The notes beneath the pieces are model-generated. The model had not been told where the DNA came from. It did no database searches and saw only the letters and a program-made list of their open reading frames with translations. A program made the translations under genes and the position numbers. 52,428 nt of DNA from an uncultured Lactobacillus sp. (GTDB taxonomy: Bacteria; Bacillota; Bacilli; Lactobacillales; Lactobacillaceae), in assembly GCA_905204935.1 (NCBI GenBank), contig CAJLBJ010000014.1, positions 1 through 52,428 of the forward strand. The letters run 5' to 3'. Of the stretch, positions 43,663-52,374 are shown piece after piece (within the stretch, counting starts at the first letter, position 1; each line of letters begins with the position of its first letter).

Positions 43663-44151
43663 CTATCGGCTATCTCTGTCAATGGATTTCTTACGCTGTT
43701 TTTGCGGTGGTTTCTGCTTGTTGCGTTCCTGTATCTCACGCAGATGTTTTAACACGCTCTGCTTTTCGGGCGGTCTGTGCTGTTCTTTGGCGGTGGCTGT
43801 CGGTTTCCTGCTGACTTGGTATTCCCACTCGGCAAGTTCACGGTTGTACTGTTCCACAACGCTTTCCATTTCTCGGAAATTACGCATAAAAACTTGCACA
43901 TCAGGATAACTGTCCGCTTTGAGTGTATCGGGGATTTTATCCAGCCTGTCGGCAATCTCCGTTTCGGTTTCTTTGATTTTTACCTCCAACGCTTTTCGCT
44001 CTTTGCCTTTGAAAATTCCCTTTGTATCGGCAAGCTGCTGTTTCAGTTTCGGAAGTACCGTATCCTGCAAATGCCGGATCTCTTTCGCCTTATCCTGCGC
44101 CTTTATCATCAGCTTTTGCATGGTACGGAACTCTGCCATATCTATTTCAAG
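43663..44151 (-). pseudogene. C-terminal fragment of a MobA/MobL-type relaxase
   Basis: From about 44151 the minus strand codes for [28 protein letters not shown], then a charged coiled coil ([40 protein letters not shown]) and a basic tail (EIQERNKQKPPQKQRKKSIDRDSR). This is the C-terminal part of relaxase proteins of clostridial mobilisable elements. The N-terminal nicking domain with its HUH/tyrosine residues is absent. The open frame can be extended to 44253, but that extension is only antisense to the integrase fragment. GC content is clearly higher than the core. Confidence 0.72.
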
Positions 44152-44156
44152 GACAG

Positions 44157-44384
44157 GCTTGGGCGGCAAAGAAGAAAGTGAAAGAGCTTGAGGATTTTCA
44201 TTTCCACACGCTCCGCCACACCTACACAAGCAATCTGTTGTCCGGCGGCGCAAAGCCGAAAGATGTGCAGGAACTTCTCGGACACTCTGATGTCAGTACC
44301 ACAATGAACATCTACGCTCACTCTACAAGGGAAGCGAAGCGCACTTCCGCAAGGCTGCTGGATAAGGTGGTCGGCGGGGAATAA
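44157..44384 (+). pseudogene. C-terminal fragment of a tyrosine integrase
   Basis: The plus strand reads [72 protein letters not shown] and stop. The H-x-L-R box, the second His (LLGHSD) and the nucleophile Tyr (MNIYAHS) are present. The N-terminal arm- and core-binding domains and the first catalytic Arg are missing. It joins tail to tail with the relaxase fragment within a few bases, which marks a deletion. The stop is followed by the inverted pair TTGCCCTTGTTT / AAACAAGGGCAA and then the att-like repeat. Confidence 0.85.
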
Positions 44385-44407
44385 AAAGTTGCCCTTGTTT
44401 CGGCTCG

Positions 44408-44428
44408 TAAGGGCAAAAACAAGGGCAA
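44408..44428 (+). repeat. Right arm-type repeat
   Basis: Two AAGGGCAA motifs 12 bp apart, matching 41062-41082 with one mismatch. It also forms an inverted pair with TTGCCCTTGTTT at 44389-44400. Confidence 0.55.
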
Positions 44429-44459
44429 ACAGATAAGGTTTGAACGGAAAACAGGCATG

Positions 44460-44471
44460 AAGCCTTGAAAA
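44460..44471 (+). repeat. Right att-like direct repeat
   Basis: AAGCCTTGAAAA, identical to 40973-40984. It lies 75 bases after the integrase stop, the usual place for attR next to int. Confidence 0.55.
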
Positions 44472-44505
44472 ATCAATGGTTTTTGAGGATTGGATAGACA
44501 AATTC

Positions 44506-44943
44506 TTATTTTAAAACTAACTTTCCATGACAGCGTGCACAGACATAACGTTTCACATCTACTTGTCGCTTGCGCCAATAAACTTGTTGGCATTTTTGAC
44601 AAACATATTGTAACTGTGGCTGATTTTCCTTTAATGTCGGTGCGTATCTTAATCCCTCAACTTGTTTTAAGAGTTGTTTAAAATCGGCATCGCAATGGCG
44701 ATAACCTCGTTTCAAAAGATGTAGATGATAGTGACACAATTCATGTTTAATAATACCATCCAAAGTTTCTAAGCCGTGTTCAGCTAACATTTTGGAATTA
44801 AATTCTAAATTATGTGTCTGTAATAAGTATCTTCCCCCTGAACTACGCAAACGTTTATTAAAGGTAGCTTGATGTAAAAAGGGACGTTTGAAGAATTGCT
44901 GTGAAATTTGTTCAACTCGTTGTTGTAATTGGGCTTGTTGCAT
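44506..44943 (-). CDS. SprT-like zinc metalloprotein
   Basis: A 145-residue protein with the HExxH motif in IIKHELCHYHLHLLKRGYRH, and a C-terminal zinc ribbon (CQKCQQVYWRKRQVDVKRYVCARCHGKL). This matches the small bacterial SprT-like family (YdeK/YpdL group), related to Spartan proteases. The substrate is unknown. Its stop codon is 35 bases from the right end of the integrated element, so the element inserted just downstream of the gene. Confidence 0.9.
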   Translation of the reverse strand: MQQAQLQQRVEQISQQFFKRPFLHQATFNKRLRSSGGRYLLQTHNLEFNSKMLAEHGLETLDGIIKHELCHYHLHLLKRGYRHCDADFKQLLKQVEGLRYAPTLKENQPQLQYVCQKCQQVYWRKRQVDVKRYVCARCHGKLVLK

Positions 44944-45028
44944 ACTTAATCTAACCTCTTTAAAGTTACCCTATTAAATTTTGTAAAAATAGCAAAATTA
45001 CCATCTCCACTTGCTTTGACACTACCCT

Positions 45029-45409
45029 TTAGCAAGTTATCTCCCTTTTTTGGAGATTTTCCAAAATTAAAGCATCGTCACTTATCTTATCATTTTTACT
45101 CCAACTCAATGTTAAAACATTTTTCTTCAATTCATAAACTAGATTTTTCCCAGCTATTTCTTGTGCTTGATAAGCTTTTGCAAACTTATCTTCATTTCTA
45201 AAAATCTTAGTATTTTCCTTAAATGAAGTCAAAATAACTTGATGTTGCTTATCTTTTGCAAAAATTAAGTATAATTGATCGCTATCATCTAAAGTCATTT
45301 GATAGGCTTGCCCTGAAACATTTGTGATTGGCGTATGTTGTTTCCAAAAAAATCCACATACTAGCATTAAAACTAGGATTATACCACTAAACACTAACTT
45401 CTTTTTCAT
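45029..45409 (-). CDS. Small membrane-anchored or secreted hypothetical protein
   Basis: A 126-residue protein starting MKKKLVFSGIILVLMLVCGFFW at ATG 45409, with GGAGGGG upstream. The N-terminus is a single hydrophobic helix (an uncleaved anchor, or a signal with C at residue 18 but no clear lipobox). The remainder is a polar beta-rich domain (YQMTLDDSDQLYLIFAKDKQHQVILTSF). I recognise no family. It is monocistronic. Confidence 0.7.
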   Translation of the reverse strand: MKKKLVFSGIILVLMLVCGFFWKQHTPITNVSGQAYQMTLDDSDQLYLIFAKDKQHQVILTSFKENTKIFRNEDKFAKAYQAQEIAGKNLVYELKKNVLTLSWSKNDKISDDALILENLQKREITC

Positions 45410-45500
45410 CTTAATCCCCTCCATTATAGACAAATTTTTCTACTATCTTTATTTTACTCCTGATTATCTCAAATTCCTATTTCAACGTTTTTTCATAAAG

Positions 45501-45545
45501 AAAAAAACCGTTTCTACTAAAAAAGTAAAAACGGTCCTTTTTTAC
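45501..45545 (-). terminator. Terminator of the 45542-45973 gene
   Basis: On the minus strand GGACCGTTTTTACT pairs with AGTAGAAACGGTTTTTTT around TTTTTT. It directly follows the stop codon. Confidence 0.75.
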
Positions 45546-45973
45546 ATCACTTTACGCACAATTTTTTGCACATGATTGCTGATTGCATCCATCGCATTTG
45601 ATTGTTCTTCTTCAGCTTGATCAAACATCTCTTTATCAATACTTTGTGCTTGATAATCAATACTTGCTTGCATTTTATCACAACCAGCCACAAAATTTTT
45701 ATAACTACTTACAAGTAATTTGTGTGGTCCTAAAATTTGCACAGGTGCAGCTACATTAGTAAGCTTAGTCAAGTTTTCATGATATAACTCTAAGCCTTTA
45801 GTAAACTCAGCATTTGTCTTTTCGTATTGTTCAGCCGTCAGCTTCGTTCCTTCGTCTAAGAACTTGCGTAAGGCTTCAAAATAATCATTTAAGCTAGCTC
45901 CCATTTCTTCAGTGCTATCTAAAACGCTTGATAAAACTTGCATGTAATAACCCATGTTTGCTTTCTTTTTCAT
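45542..45973 (-). CDS. Helical hypothetical protein
   Basis: A 143-residue protein starting MKKKANMGYYMQVLSSVLDS at ATG 45973, with GAAGGGAAG upstream. It is almost wholly predicted helical and amphipathic (EQYEKTNAEFTKGLELYHENLTKL; KMQASIDYQAQSIDKEMFDQAEEEQSNAMDAI). No signal peptide is seen. The length and pattern recall small WXG/LXG-partner-like helical proteins, but I cannot assign it. It lies 27 bases after nadE and is probably the last gene of the pncB-nadE operon. Confidence 0.75.
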   Translation of the reverse strand: MKKKANMGYYMQVLSSVLDSTEEMGASLNDYFEALRKFLDEGTKLTAEQYEKTNAEFTKGLELYHENLTKLTNVAAPVQILGPHKLLVSSYKNFVAGCDKMQASIDYQAQSIDKEMFDQAEEEQSNAMDAISNHVQKIVRKVM

Positions 45974-45999
45974 CTGTAACTTCCCTTCGTCATAAAAAA

Positions 46000-46827
46000 T
46001 TATTTCCAAAATTCATCATAAACCGTAATTGGTAAATGTCGCTTGTGTTGTGTCTTAAGATACCAACTTTCAATTTTTTCAGCGGCTTGCTTAGCAACTT
46101 CTTTACCTTCTAGGTAATCATCAATCTGATCATAAGTAACGCCTAATGCTACTTCATCTGGTAAAGCTGGTCGGTTTTCTTCTAAATCTGCTGTAGGTGT
46201 CTTTTGATACAAATGTTTCGGTGCTCCTAAATATTGTAACATCATCCGTCCTTGCCGTTTATTCAAACGCCATAATGGTGTAATATCAGCTCCACCATCA
46301 CCAAATTTTGTGTAAAAACCAGTAATCGCTTCTGCAGCATGGTCTGTTCCAATCACTGCTCCACTGCAAGCTCCAGCAATTGCATATTGCGCAATCATCC
46401 GTTGTCTAGCCTTGATATTTCCCTTATTAAAGTCACTGATTGTCACGTCATTTGCTTCCACCGCTAAGACCATTTGATCACTAGATGCTTGAATATTGAC
46501 TCTCATTGTCTGATCTGCTTGCATAAAAGCAATTGCATCTAGAGCATCTTGTTCATCAGCTTGTTGGCCATATGGTAAACGCACTGCAATAAATTGATAA
46601 CTTGCATCATTTGTTTCTTCACGTAATTCTGTAATCGCTAATTGAGCTAATTTACCGGCTAAAGTTGAATCTTGACCACCAGAAATCCCTAAGACTAATG
46701 ATTTTAAAAACGGATGCTTTTTTAAATATTCCTTCATAAAATCAATTGATCGTCTAATTTCGACTTGTGGATCAATTGTTTCTTTAACACATAATGTTTC
46801 AATGATTTCCTTTTGTAATGGCCGCAT
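46000..46827 (-). CDS. nadE: NH3-dependent NAD+ synthetase
   Basis: A 275-residue N-type ATP pyrophosphatase. It has the P-loop [52 protein letters not shown] and [27 protein letters not shown]. It has no glutaminase domain, so it uses ammonia. It converts nicotinate adenine dinucleotide to NAD+. It lies 11 bases after pncB; together they are the first and last steps of Preiss-Handler salvage, with nadD expected elsewhere. Confidence 0.95.
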   Translation of the reverse strand: MRPLQKEIIETLCVKETIDPQVEIRRSIDFMKEYLKKHPFLKSLVLGISGGQDSTLAGKLAQLAITELREETNDASYQFIAVRLPYGQQADEQDALDAIAFMQADQTMRVNIQASSDQMVLAVEANDVTISDFNKGNIKARQRMIAQYAIAGACSGAVIGTDHAAEAITGFYTKFGDGGADITPLWRLNKRQGRMMLQYLGAPKHLYQKTPTADLEENRPALPDEVALGVTYDQIDDYLEGKEVAKQAAEKIESWYLKTQHKRHLPITVYDEFWK

Positions 46828-46838
46828 TTTTTGTCCCC

Positions 46839-48305
46839 CTATCGACTGTGATGTCCTAATTGATGACGAATATCATGCAATAATTGCATCTTATTATCGT
46901 AGCATGCTTTGGATAAGTCAACTGGATAGTCTTGTGGATTTAAATCACGTTTATATTCTTCCCACAAGCTGTCAAGCTTTTCATGTGCATACTGTTTAAT
47001 TTCTTGAATCGTTGGTAAATCATAAACTAACTTACCTTCAACAAAGATATCTTGTAAGATTGGTCGAGCATTAAAGTCAGTAACCGTCTTATTGATATAC
47101 GTATAGTGTGGATGGAACATATATAAAGAATCTTCTTTACGTGGATCTTCATTCCATAAAGCAATATAATCACCTTCTGATTTACCATCAATCTTTTTAG
47201 TGATTCGCCATACTTGTTTTCTACCCGGTGTTGAAACCTTTTCAGCATTGCTAGAAATCTTGATTGTATCTTCCATTTGACCTTGATCATTTTCAATAGC
47301 AACCATCTTGTAAACAGCACCTAATGCTGGTTGATCATAAGCGGTAATCAATTTAGTACCGACACCCCAAACACTAATTTTTGCTCCTTGCATTTTCAAG
47401 TTCATGATAGTTTTTTCATCTAGGTCGTTGGAGGCATAAATTTTAGCTGAAGTAAAACCAGCTTCATCCAATTGTTCACGCACTCGTTTGGAAATATAAG
47501 CCATATCCCCAGAATCAATTCGTACACCTAAGAAATTAATCTTATCACCCATTTCTTTAGCAACCTTGATTGCATTTGGTACACCTGAACGTAAGGTATC
47601 ATAAGTATCAACTAAAAAGACACAATCTTTATGTGTTTTTGCATAAGCCATGAATGCATCATAATCATTACGATATGCTTGAACTAACGAATGAGCATGT
47701 GTTCCGGTTGCTGGAATGCCAAAAATTTTAGCAGCGCGCACATTACTTGTTGCATCAAATCCACCAATATAAGCAGCACGTGTGCCCCATAAAGCTGCAT
47801 CAAATTCTTGTGCTCTACGTGTTCCAAATTCCATTAAAGCATCATCACCTACGACTGAGCGAATACGTGCGGCTTTAGTAGCAATCAAGGTTTGATAATT
47901 GACAATATTTAAAATTGCAGTTTCAACTAATTGACAATCAACCAAAGACCCTTCAACTTGCAAGATTGGTTCGTTATTAAAAACAACTTCACCTTCAACT
48001 GCTGAGCGAATCGTTGCTGTAAACTTGAAATTACGCAAGTATTCAATAAAATCATCCGGATAGCCAGCCACATCTTTAAGATATGCCAAGTCTGTTGCAG
48101 TAAATTTTAAATCCTGAATATATTTAATCACACGCTCTAGACCAGCAAAAATCGCGTATCCATTATCAAATGGCAATTTTCTAAAATAAACTTCAAAAAT
48201 TGCTTTTTTTTGATCGATACCTTCTAACCAATATGTTTGCATCATATTGATTTGATAAGCATCTGTATGCAATGTATAACTATCATCTGGAAATGTTTGT
48301 ACCAT
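46839..48305 (-). CDS. pncB: Nicotinate phosphoribosyltransferase
   Basis: A 488-residue enzyme of the long NAPRTase type. It shows [74 protein letters not shown] and [13 protein letters not shown], and the variable C-terminal region follows. It makes nicotinate mononucleotide from nicotinate and PRPP. It is the first gene of the pncB-nadE operon. Lactobacilli usually need niacin, and this pair fits that lifestyle. Confidence 0.95.
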   Translation of the reverse strand: MVQTFPDDSYTLHTDAYQINMMQTYWLEGIDQKKAIFEVYFRKLPFDNGYAIFAGLERVIKYIQDLKFTATDLAYLKDVAGYPDDFIEYLRNFKFTATIRSAVEGEVVFNNEPILQVEGSLVDCQLVETAILNIVNYQTLIATKAARIRSVVGDDALMEFGTRRAQEFDAALWGTRAAYIGGFDATSNVRAAKIFGIPATGTHAHSLVQAYRNDYDAFMAYAKTHKDCVFLVDTYDTLRSGVPNAIKVAKEMGDKINFLGVRIDSGDMAYISKRVREQLDEAGFTSAKIYASNDLDEKTIMNLKMQGAKISVWGVGTKLITAYDQPALGAVYKMVAIENDQGQMEDTIKISSNAEKVSTPGRKQVWRITKKIDGKSEGDYIALWNEDPRKEDSLYMFHPHYTYINKTVTDFNARPILQDIFVEGKLVYDLPTIQEIKQYAHEKLDSLWEEYKRDLNPQDYPVDLSKACYDNKMQLLHDIRHQLGHHSR

Positions 48306-48478
48306 AATTTTTCCCTCTTAAGTCATTATATATTTACTATATAAAATAGTTATCCTCTCCATTTTAACACTTCTAGTATATTAAGTCTTGTAAAATCTTT
48401 AATCTTTTGCATAGTTTGCCTTTATAACTCACTATGGTAGTATAATTATAGTAAATTAATCTGAAAGTAGGCTTCCAA

Positions 48479-49213
48479 ATGAGCAAACCATTTGCAACCG
48501 TCAATGTTTTAGGACTTGATTTTATCAATACAACTAATCAAGCCTTTCTTGAACAGTTAAAAAAAGACTGTCAAACAAAAAATAATCGCTTCATCGTAAC
48601 GGCTAACCCTGAAATCGTCTTAGCCGCTAAAAATGATCCCCATTATGCTTTAGCACTCAAAACAGCTGATTACATCACTCCTGATGGAATTGGCATCATT
48701 AAAGGCGCAAAGATTTTAAAAACACCTTTACCCGAAAGAATCACTGGTTTTGACACCTTATGTGCACTCCTTGAATTTGCCAGCCAAACCAAGAAAAAAA
48801 TTTTTTTACTAGGTGCTAAACCAAATGTCATTAAACAAGTTGTTGAAAATGTAGCTACTAACTATCCTGGAGCAATTATTTGTGGTTATCATGATGGTTA
48901 TTTTAAAGATGAACAAGCTGTCGTTAACCAAATTAAAAATGCTAACCCGGATATGGTTTTTGTTGCTTTAGGATTTCCTAAACAAGAATACTTTATCAAA
49001 GACCACCGCCAAGTTGCCCCAGCTTTATGGATGGGTGTTGGCGGAAGTTTCGATGTTTTGGCTGGGGTTGCTAAACGTGCCCCGCAGTTTTGGATTAATC
49101 TCCATTTAGAATGGTTTTATCGTCTTTTAAAAGAACCTAGCCGTTTCATTCGAATGTTGGCCTTACCTAAGTATTTGTTATTAGTCTATCGTAAACGTTT
49201 CTTAAATAAATAA
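48479..49213 (+). CDS. tagA: WecG/TagA/CpsF family glycosyltransferase
   Basis: A 244-residue GT26 enzyme with FIVTANPEIVLAAKNDPHYALALKTADYITPDGIGIIKGAKIL, ITGFDTL, IFLLGAKPNVI, DMVFVALGFPKQEYFI and WMGVGGSFDVLAGVAKRAPQFW. TagA adds ManNAc to undecaprenyl-PP-GlcNAc in wall teichoic acid linkage units; related enzymes make other polymers. It stands alone here, so the exact product is not certain. The C-terminal basic/hydrophobic helices (FYRLLKEPSRFIRMLALPKYL) bind membrane. Confidence 0.9.
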   Translation: MSKPFATVNVLGLDFINTTNQAFLEQLKKDCQTKNNRFIVTANPEIVLAAKNDPHYALALKTADYITPDGIGIIKGAKILKTPLPERITGFDTLCALLEFASQTKKKIFLLGAKPNVIKQVVENVATNYPGAIICGYHDGYFKDEQAVVNQIKNANPDMVFVALGFPKQEYFIKDHRQVAPALWMGVGGSFDVLAGVAKRAPQFWINLHLEWFYRLLKEPSRFIRMLALPKYLLLVYRKRFLNK

Positions 49214-49216
49214 AAA

Positions 49217-49241
49217 ACTAGGAGTTTAAAGCTCCTAGCTA
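49217..49241 (+). terminator. tagA terminator
   Basis: CTAGGAG pairs with CTCCTAG around TTTAAAG, preceded by A6. A second imperfect hairpin (AGGACTGGTAGAA / TTCTATCGGTCCT, followed by T7) lies at 49250-49286 and may be the stronger stop. Confidence 0.65.
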
Positions 49242-49361
49242 TAATTTTTTAGGACTGGTAGAATTTCTATCGGTCCTAATTTTTTTGTAAAAAAATAGAT
49301 ATATAAAAACATTTTTTAGCATAACACTTGGAAGAAAATTTTTAGATAATCTGTGTAAAAT

Positions 49362-49418
49362 AAAAAGCCCTCTCTACTAAAAAACAGTAAGGAGAGCTTC
49401 TAAAGCAAAGTTAATAAC
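49362..49418 (-). repeat. Repeat A2: extended terminator repeat
   Basis: A second copy of the repeat at 16802-16859. AAAAAGCCCTC, the TACT/AGTA hairpin arms, GAGAGCTTC and the TTAATAAC tail are shared. It would terminate the nagA-nagR transcript on the minus strand. Confidence 0.7.
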
Positions 49419-49466
49419 TTTATTTTGAGCGACTACTTTATTAATTCGATTTAACAAAAAGTCTTT

Positions 49467-50165
49467 TTAACGTTCTAGATAAAATTCAAAACGATCACCA
49501 ACATATTGAGTCCGTACATATTCAAAAGGACGATCATCTTTTAGCCAAGTTACTTGCCGTAAGCGTAAAATCGCTGAACCACGTTTAATATCTAAATAAT
49601 CAGCAATACGTTCTGAAGCACACGTTGCTGTCACCGTTTGTTGAGCTTTTCCAATTAAAATACCATGCTCTTCTAAAGTCCGATAAAGCGAACTAGTTAT
49701 TTGTTCTCTTTGATAGTCTTTAATCAAGTCATACGGAACTGTAGCGACCTCAAAACAAATCGGCACATTATCAGCAAAACGGATTCGTTCCATACGCAAA
49801 ACCTTTTGTTCATCACTTAATTGTAATTTTTCGCTTTCACTCATTGAAGGAGTAGTGATTAGATATGAAACCGTCCGACTCGAAGGCATTTTACCTTGCG
49901 CTTCAGTAATCTCAGTAAAACTCGTAACTCCTGACATTTTTTCTTGAACTTTTTGACGCGAAACAAATGTCCCTGAACCTACGTGGCGTTCTAAGATTCC
50001 TTCTTCAACCAGCGTTTGAATCGCTTGACGTAAAGTCATGCGGCTGACACCAAATTGTGCTGAAAGTTCCCTTTCAGAAGGAATTCGGTCCCCGACAGCC
50101 CATTTCCCTGCTTCAATCTTTTTTTTGATTTCATTATGAATCTGAATATAGATTGGAGATCCCAT
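49467..50165 (-). CDS. nagR: GntR/HutC family regulator of amino sugar use (NagR/YvoA type)
   Basis: A 232-residue protein. The N-terminal winged helix is PIYIQIHNEIKKKIEAGKWAVGDRIPSERELSAQFGVSRMTLRQAIQTLVEEGILERHVGSGTFV. The UTRA domain includes VLRMERIRFADNVPICFEVATVPYDLI and LRLRQVTWLKDDRPFEYVRTQYVGDRFEFYLER. It follows nagA by 24 bases in one operon. NagR repressors bind dre sites and respond to glucosamine-6-phosphate or GlcNAc-6-phosphate; a dre-like site sits in the nagA promoter. Confidence 0.9.
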   Translation of the reverse strand: MGSPIYIQIHNEIKKKIEAGKWAVGDRIPSERELSAQFGVSRMTLRQAIQTLVEEGILERHVGSGTFVSRQKVQEKMSGVTSFTEITEAQGKMPSSRTVSYLITTPSMSESEKLQLSDEQKVLRMERIRFADNVPICFEVATVPYDLIKDYQREQITSSLYRTLEEHGILIGKAQQTVTATCASERIADYLDIKRGSAILRLRQVTWLKDDRPFEYVRTQYVGDRFEFYLER

Positions 50166-50189
50166 CTAATCACCTTCCCTTTTTATTTA

Positions 50190-51326
50190 CTATTTTTTGA
50201 AAAGGCGACCAAAGCTATAAGTTGCTTCTAAGTTCATATCCTTATCAAAAATGTTTAAATCGGCATCTTTACCGACTGCAAGGCTACCCTTGCTGGTTAG
50301 ATTAAATTCGCGTGCTTGGTTAACAGAAGACATTAATACAGCTTCTTGAATACCACAGCCTGTAAATTTCATAATGTTAACAAAAGCATCTTTGAATTGT
50401 AAAACAGACCCTGCTAACGTCCCATTTTCAAGACGAGCTTGTTTGTCTTTAACAATAACTTTTTGGCCACCTAATTCAGAAATTCCTTCAGGCATCCCTT
50501 TAGCACGCATTGCATCTGTAATCAATTCGATTCTTTCTGGTCCCTTTAATTTATAAGCCAATTTAATCATATCTGGACATACATGGAAACCGTCAGAAAT
50601 TAATTCACAATAAATATTATCTTCTAACAAGACATGTCCTGTTACACCTGGTTCACGATGTTTAAATTCACGTTGTGCATTATATAAATGAGTTACATGA
50701 CTTGCCTTTGAATTTTTCATTTCTTCTCTAGTTGCATTACTGTGTCCTACAGAAGGTACAATCCCATGTTCAACACAATATTGTTCAAATTCAGGTGATG
50801 TTTTGTGTTCTGGAGCATAGGTTACAACCTTAATTAAATTACCGGAAAGTTCGTTCCAGCGTGCAAATACATCAACTTCAGGTGCTTTGATATATTCTTC
50901 CGGTTGAGCTCCCTTAAAGATTGGTGAAACAAATGGTCCTTCTAAATGAATTCCTTGAATTACAGGATTCATTTCAGCTGCCTTTCTTGCAGCAACCAAG
51001 GCTTTTTCAATGTTTTCATATGATTGAGTCATGGTTGTAGGAAAATAAGTTGTTACCCCTTCTGTTACCATGTCGTTAACCATTTCATTGATTTTTTCGG
51101 GATCGGCATCCATCGTGTCAAAGCCATAGCCGCCATGACAATGAACGTCGATAAAACCAGGAACGATAATCTTACCTTGAGCATCAATAACTTGTTGATC
51201 GCTCGCTTGTGCTTTATATTCACTAACTGGTCCAATTGCTTCGATTTGTTTATCGAAACGAATATACCCATCTGTAATTTTTTCTTCTCCTGTATAAATA
51301 ACTGCGTGTTTAATGACAGTACTCAT
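50190..51326 (-). CDS. nagA: N-acetylglucosamine-6-phosphate deacetylase
   Basis: A 378-residue amidohydrolase starting STVIKHAVIYTGEEK at ATG 51326, with AAAGGTGG upstream. Metal and catalytic residues are visible: VHCHGGYGFDTMDAD, QGIHLEGPFVSP (Glu), VGHSNATREEM (His), THLYNAQREF (His) and LITDAMRAKGMPEG (Asp). It deacetylates GlcNAc-6-P to glucosamine-6-P for glycolysis or wall synthesis. It is co-transcribed with nagR. nagB is not in the window. Confidence 0.95.
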   Translation of the reverse strand: MSTVIKHAVIYTGEEKITDGYIRFDKQIEAIGPVSEYKAQASDQQVIDAQGKIIVPGFIDVHCHGGYGFDTMDADPEKINEMVNDMVTEGVTTYFPTTMTQSYENIEKALVAARKAAEMNPVIQGIHLEGPFVSPIFKGAQPEEYIKAPEVDVFARWNELSGNLIKVVTYAPEHKTSPEFEQYCVEHGIVPSVGHSNATREEMKNSKASHVTHLYNAQREFKHREPGVTGHVLLEDNIYCELISDGFHVCPDMIKLAYKLKGPERIELITDAMRAKGMPEGISELGGQKVIVKDKQARLENGTLAGSVLQFKDAFVNIMKFTGCGIQEAVLMSSVNQAREFNLTSKGSLAVGKDADLNIFDKDMNLEATYSFGRLFKK

Positions 51327-51347
51327 AACTAATCCCACCTTTAATGA

Positions 51348-51387
51348 TATACCTTTACTATAATCGGTATAGACCAAAAAAGCAAGC
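51348..51387 (-). promoter_or_regulatory. nagA promoter with dre-like NagR operator
   Basis: On the minus strand a -35 TTGCTT and a -10 TATAGT are 17 bp apart. Inside the spacer lies TTGGTCTATACCGA (51364-51377), an inverted repeat matching the GntR/NagR dre pattern (TGGTATAGACCA). An operator between -35 and -10 implies repression by the co-transcribed regulator. Confidence 0.8.
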
Positions 51388-51415
51388 AGTTTCAAGACAA
51401 ATTAACAGATTTATC

Positions 51416-52225
51416 TCATTTTGTTTGAACGCTTTGATCTTTAGCAATTGTAGCATCAATTCCTTTAACCACAGCAGTCATAAAACCAGCTTCTTGCATC
51501 GCTAATAAACCCGCAATCGTTGTACCTCCAGGAGAACAAACATCATCCACTAATTCCATAGGCGTTTTAGAACTAGCTAAAACTTTCTTGGCACTACCTA
51601 ACACAGCTTGTGCACTAATTTTAGTTGCCTCTTTCTTAGTTAAACCATATTTAACTCCAGCTCTAGCCATAGCATCGATATAAAAATAAACATAAGCAGG
51701 TGAACTTCCCGCTAACGCCACAAATGTACTAAAATCTTTTTCAGGTAATTCTACAGTTTGTCCGATACTAGCAAGAAGTTCTTGGCATTTTTGGTAATTA
51801 GTAGCACTTAATTTATCATTACCTACCAAAGCCGTCATCCCAGCTGCAATCTCTACATTAACATTTGGCATAATTCGTAAAATTTCAAGTTCATCGCTGG
51901 CTAACACACTTTTAATTTCAGCTAAGCTTACACCTGTTACCATCGAAACCACAACTGGCTTTTTTTGCTTAACGACATCTTTAATTTCAAGTAAGACATC
52001 TTTTAATACAATTGGCTTAATCGCTAAAAATAAAATATCAGCTTGTTTAACTACCTCTTGATTGCTTACACAAGCGTTCAAACCTAACTTTGCAGCATAT
52101 GGTTGATAACTTTCTTTATGTGCACTATGCACATAAATATCTTTTGGCATTACAGTCTGTTGTTGTTGCCAGCCTGCAATAATTGCTCGTGCCATATTAC
52201 CGACACCTATAAAACCTACTTTCAT
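51416..52225 (-). CDS. proC: Pyrroline-5-carboxylate reductase
   Basis: A 269-residue enzyme with the Rossmann start KVGFIGVGNMARAIIAGW and SMVTGVSLAEIK. The C-terminal dimerisation region carries the signature ALAGSSPAYVYFYIDAMARAGVKYGL...DVCSPGGTTIAGLLAMQEAG. It reduces P5C to proline with NAD(P)H. It is monocistronic; proA and proB are not adjacent, so P5C may come from other routes. Confidence 0.95.
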   Translation of the reverse strand: MKVGFIGVGNMARAIIAGWQQQQTVMPKDIYVHSAHKESYQPYAAKLGLNACVSNQEVVKQADILFLAIKPIVLKDVLLEIKDVVKQKKPVVVSMVTGVSLAEIKSVLASDELEILRIMPNVNVEIAAGMTALVGNDKLSATNYQKCQELLASIGQTVELPEKDFSTFVALAGSSPAYVYFYIDAMARAGVKYGLTKKEATKISAQAVLGSAKKVLASSKTPMELVDDVCSPGGTTIAGLLAMQEAGFMTAVVKGIDATIAKDQSVQTK

Positions 52226-52340
52226 CTGTTTCCTCCGTTCAAATTGAGCTAATCCAATTATACCTGTTTATGTAACTTAACGCCATTTGTTTATTTTAAT
52301 TGGCTTACTGATTATAGACCATTAAAATTTATATAAGCAC

Positions 52341-52370
52341 AAAAAAACCTGTATCGCACAGATACAGGCT
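52341..52370 (-). terminator. Terminator of the tRNA-Gln transcript
   Basis: On the minus strand AGCCTGTATC pairs with GATACAGG(TT) around TGTGC and is followed by T7, right after the tRNA 3' end. Confidence 0.85.
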
Positions 52371-52374
52371 CAGA

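Larger units (their letters stand above)
40973..44471. mobile_element. Remnant integrative element of about 3.5 kb
   Basis: A 12-bp direct repeat AAGCCTTGAAAA occurs at 40973-40984 and 44460-44471. Just inside each copy lies a 21-bp near-identical sequence made of two AAGGGCAA units 12 bp apart (41062-41082 and 44408-44428, one mismatch), which looks like integrase arm-type sites. Inside are tnpV, an ABC-2 exporter pair, a truncated relaxase and the end of a tyrosine integrase. Base composition and the tnpV family link it to clostridial-type conjugative or mobilisable transposons. With relaxase and integrase truncated it cannot move by itself. Confidence 0.68.

Noticed and set aside
43777..44181. 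Long plus-strand frames opposite the relaxase fragment
   Set aside because: They are antisense shadows created by the GC-rich coding bias of the relaxase; low-complexity and Phe/Ser-rich, with no RBS.
44152..44253. N-terminal extension of the relaxase frame
   Set aside because: These 30-odd codons are only the antisense of the integrase fragment, so the open frame crosses the deletion junction by chance.
44142..44501. Minus-strand frame opposite the integrase fragment
   Set aside because: The plus strand encodes clear integrase motifs (HTLRH, MNIYAHS); the minus frame has none.
49250..49286. Inverted repeat as an IS end
   Set aside because: The imperfect hairpin is followed by a T-run after tagA, there is no transposase, and a terminator explains it better.
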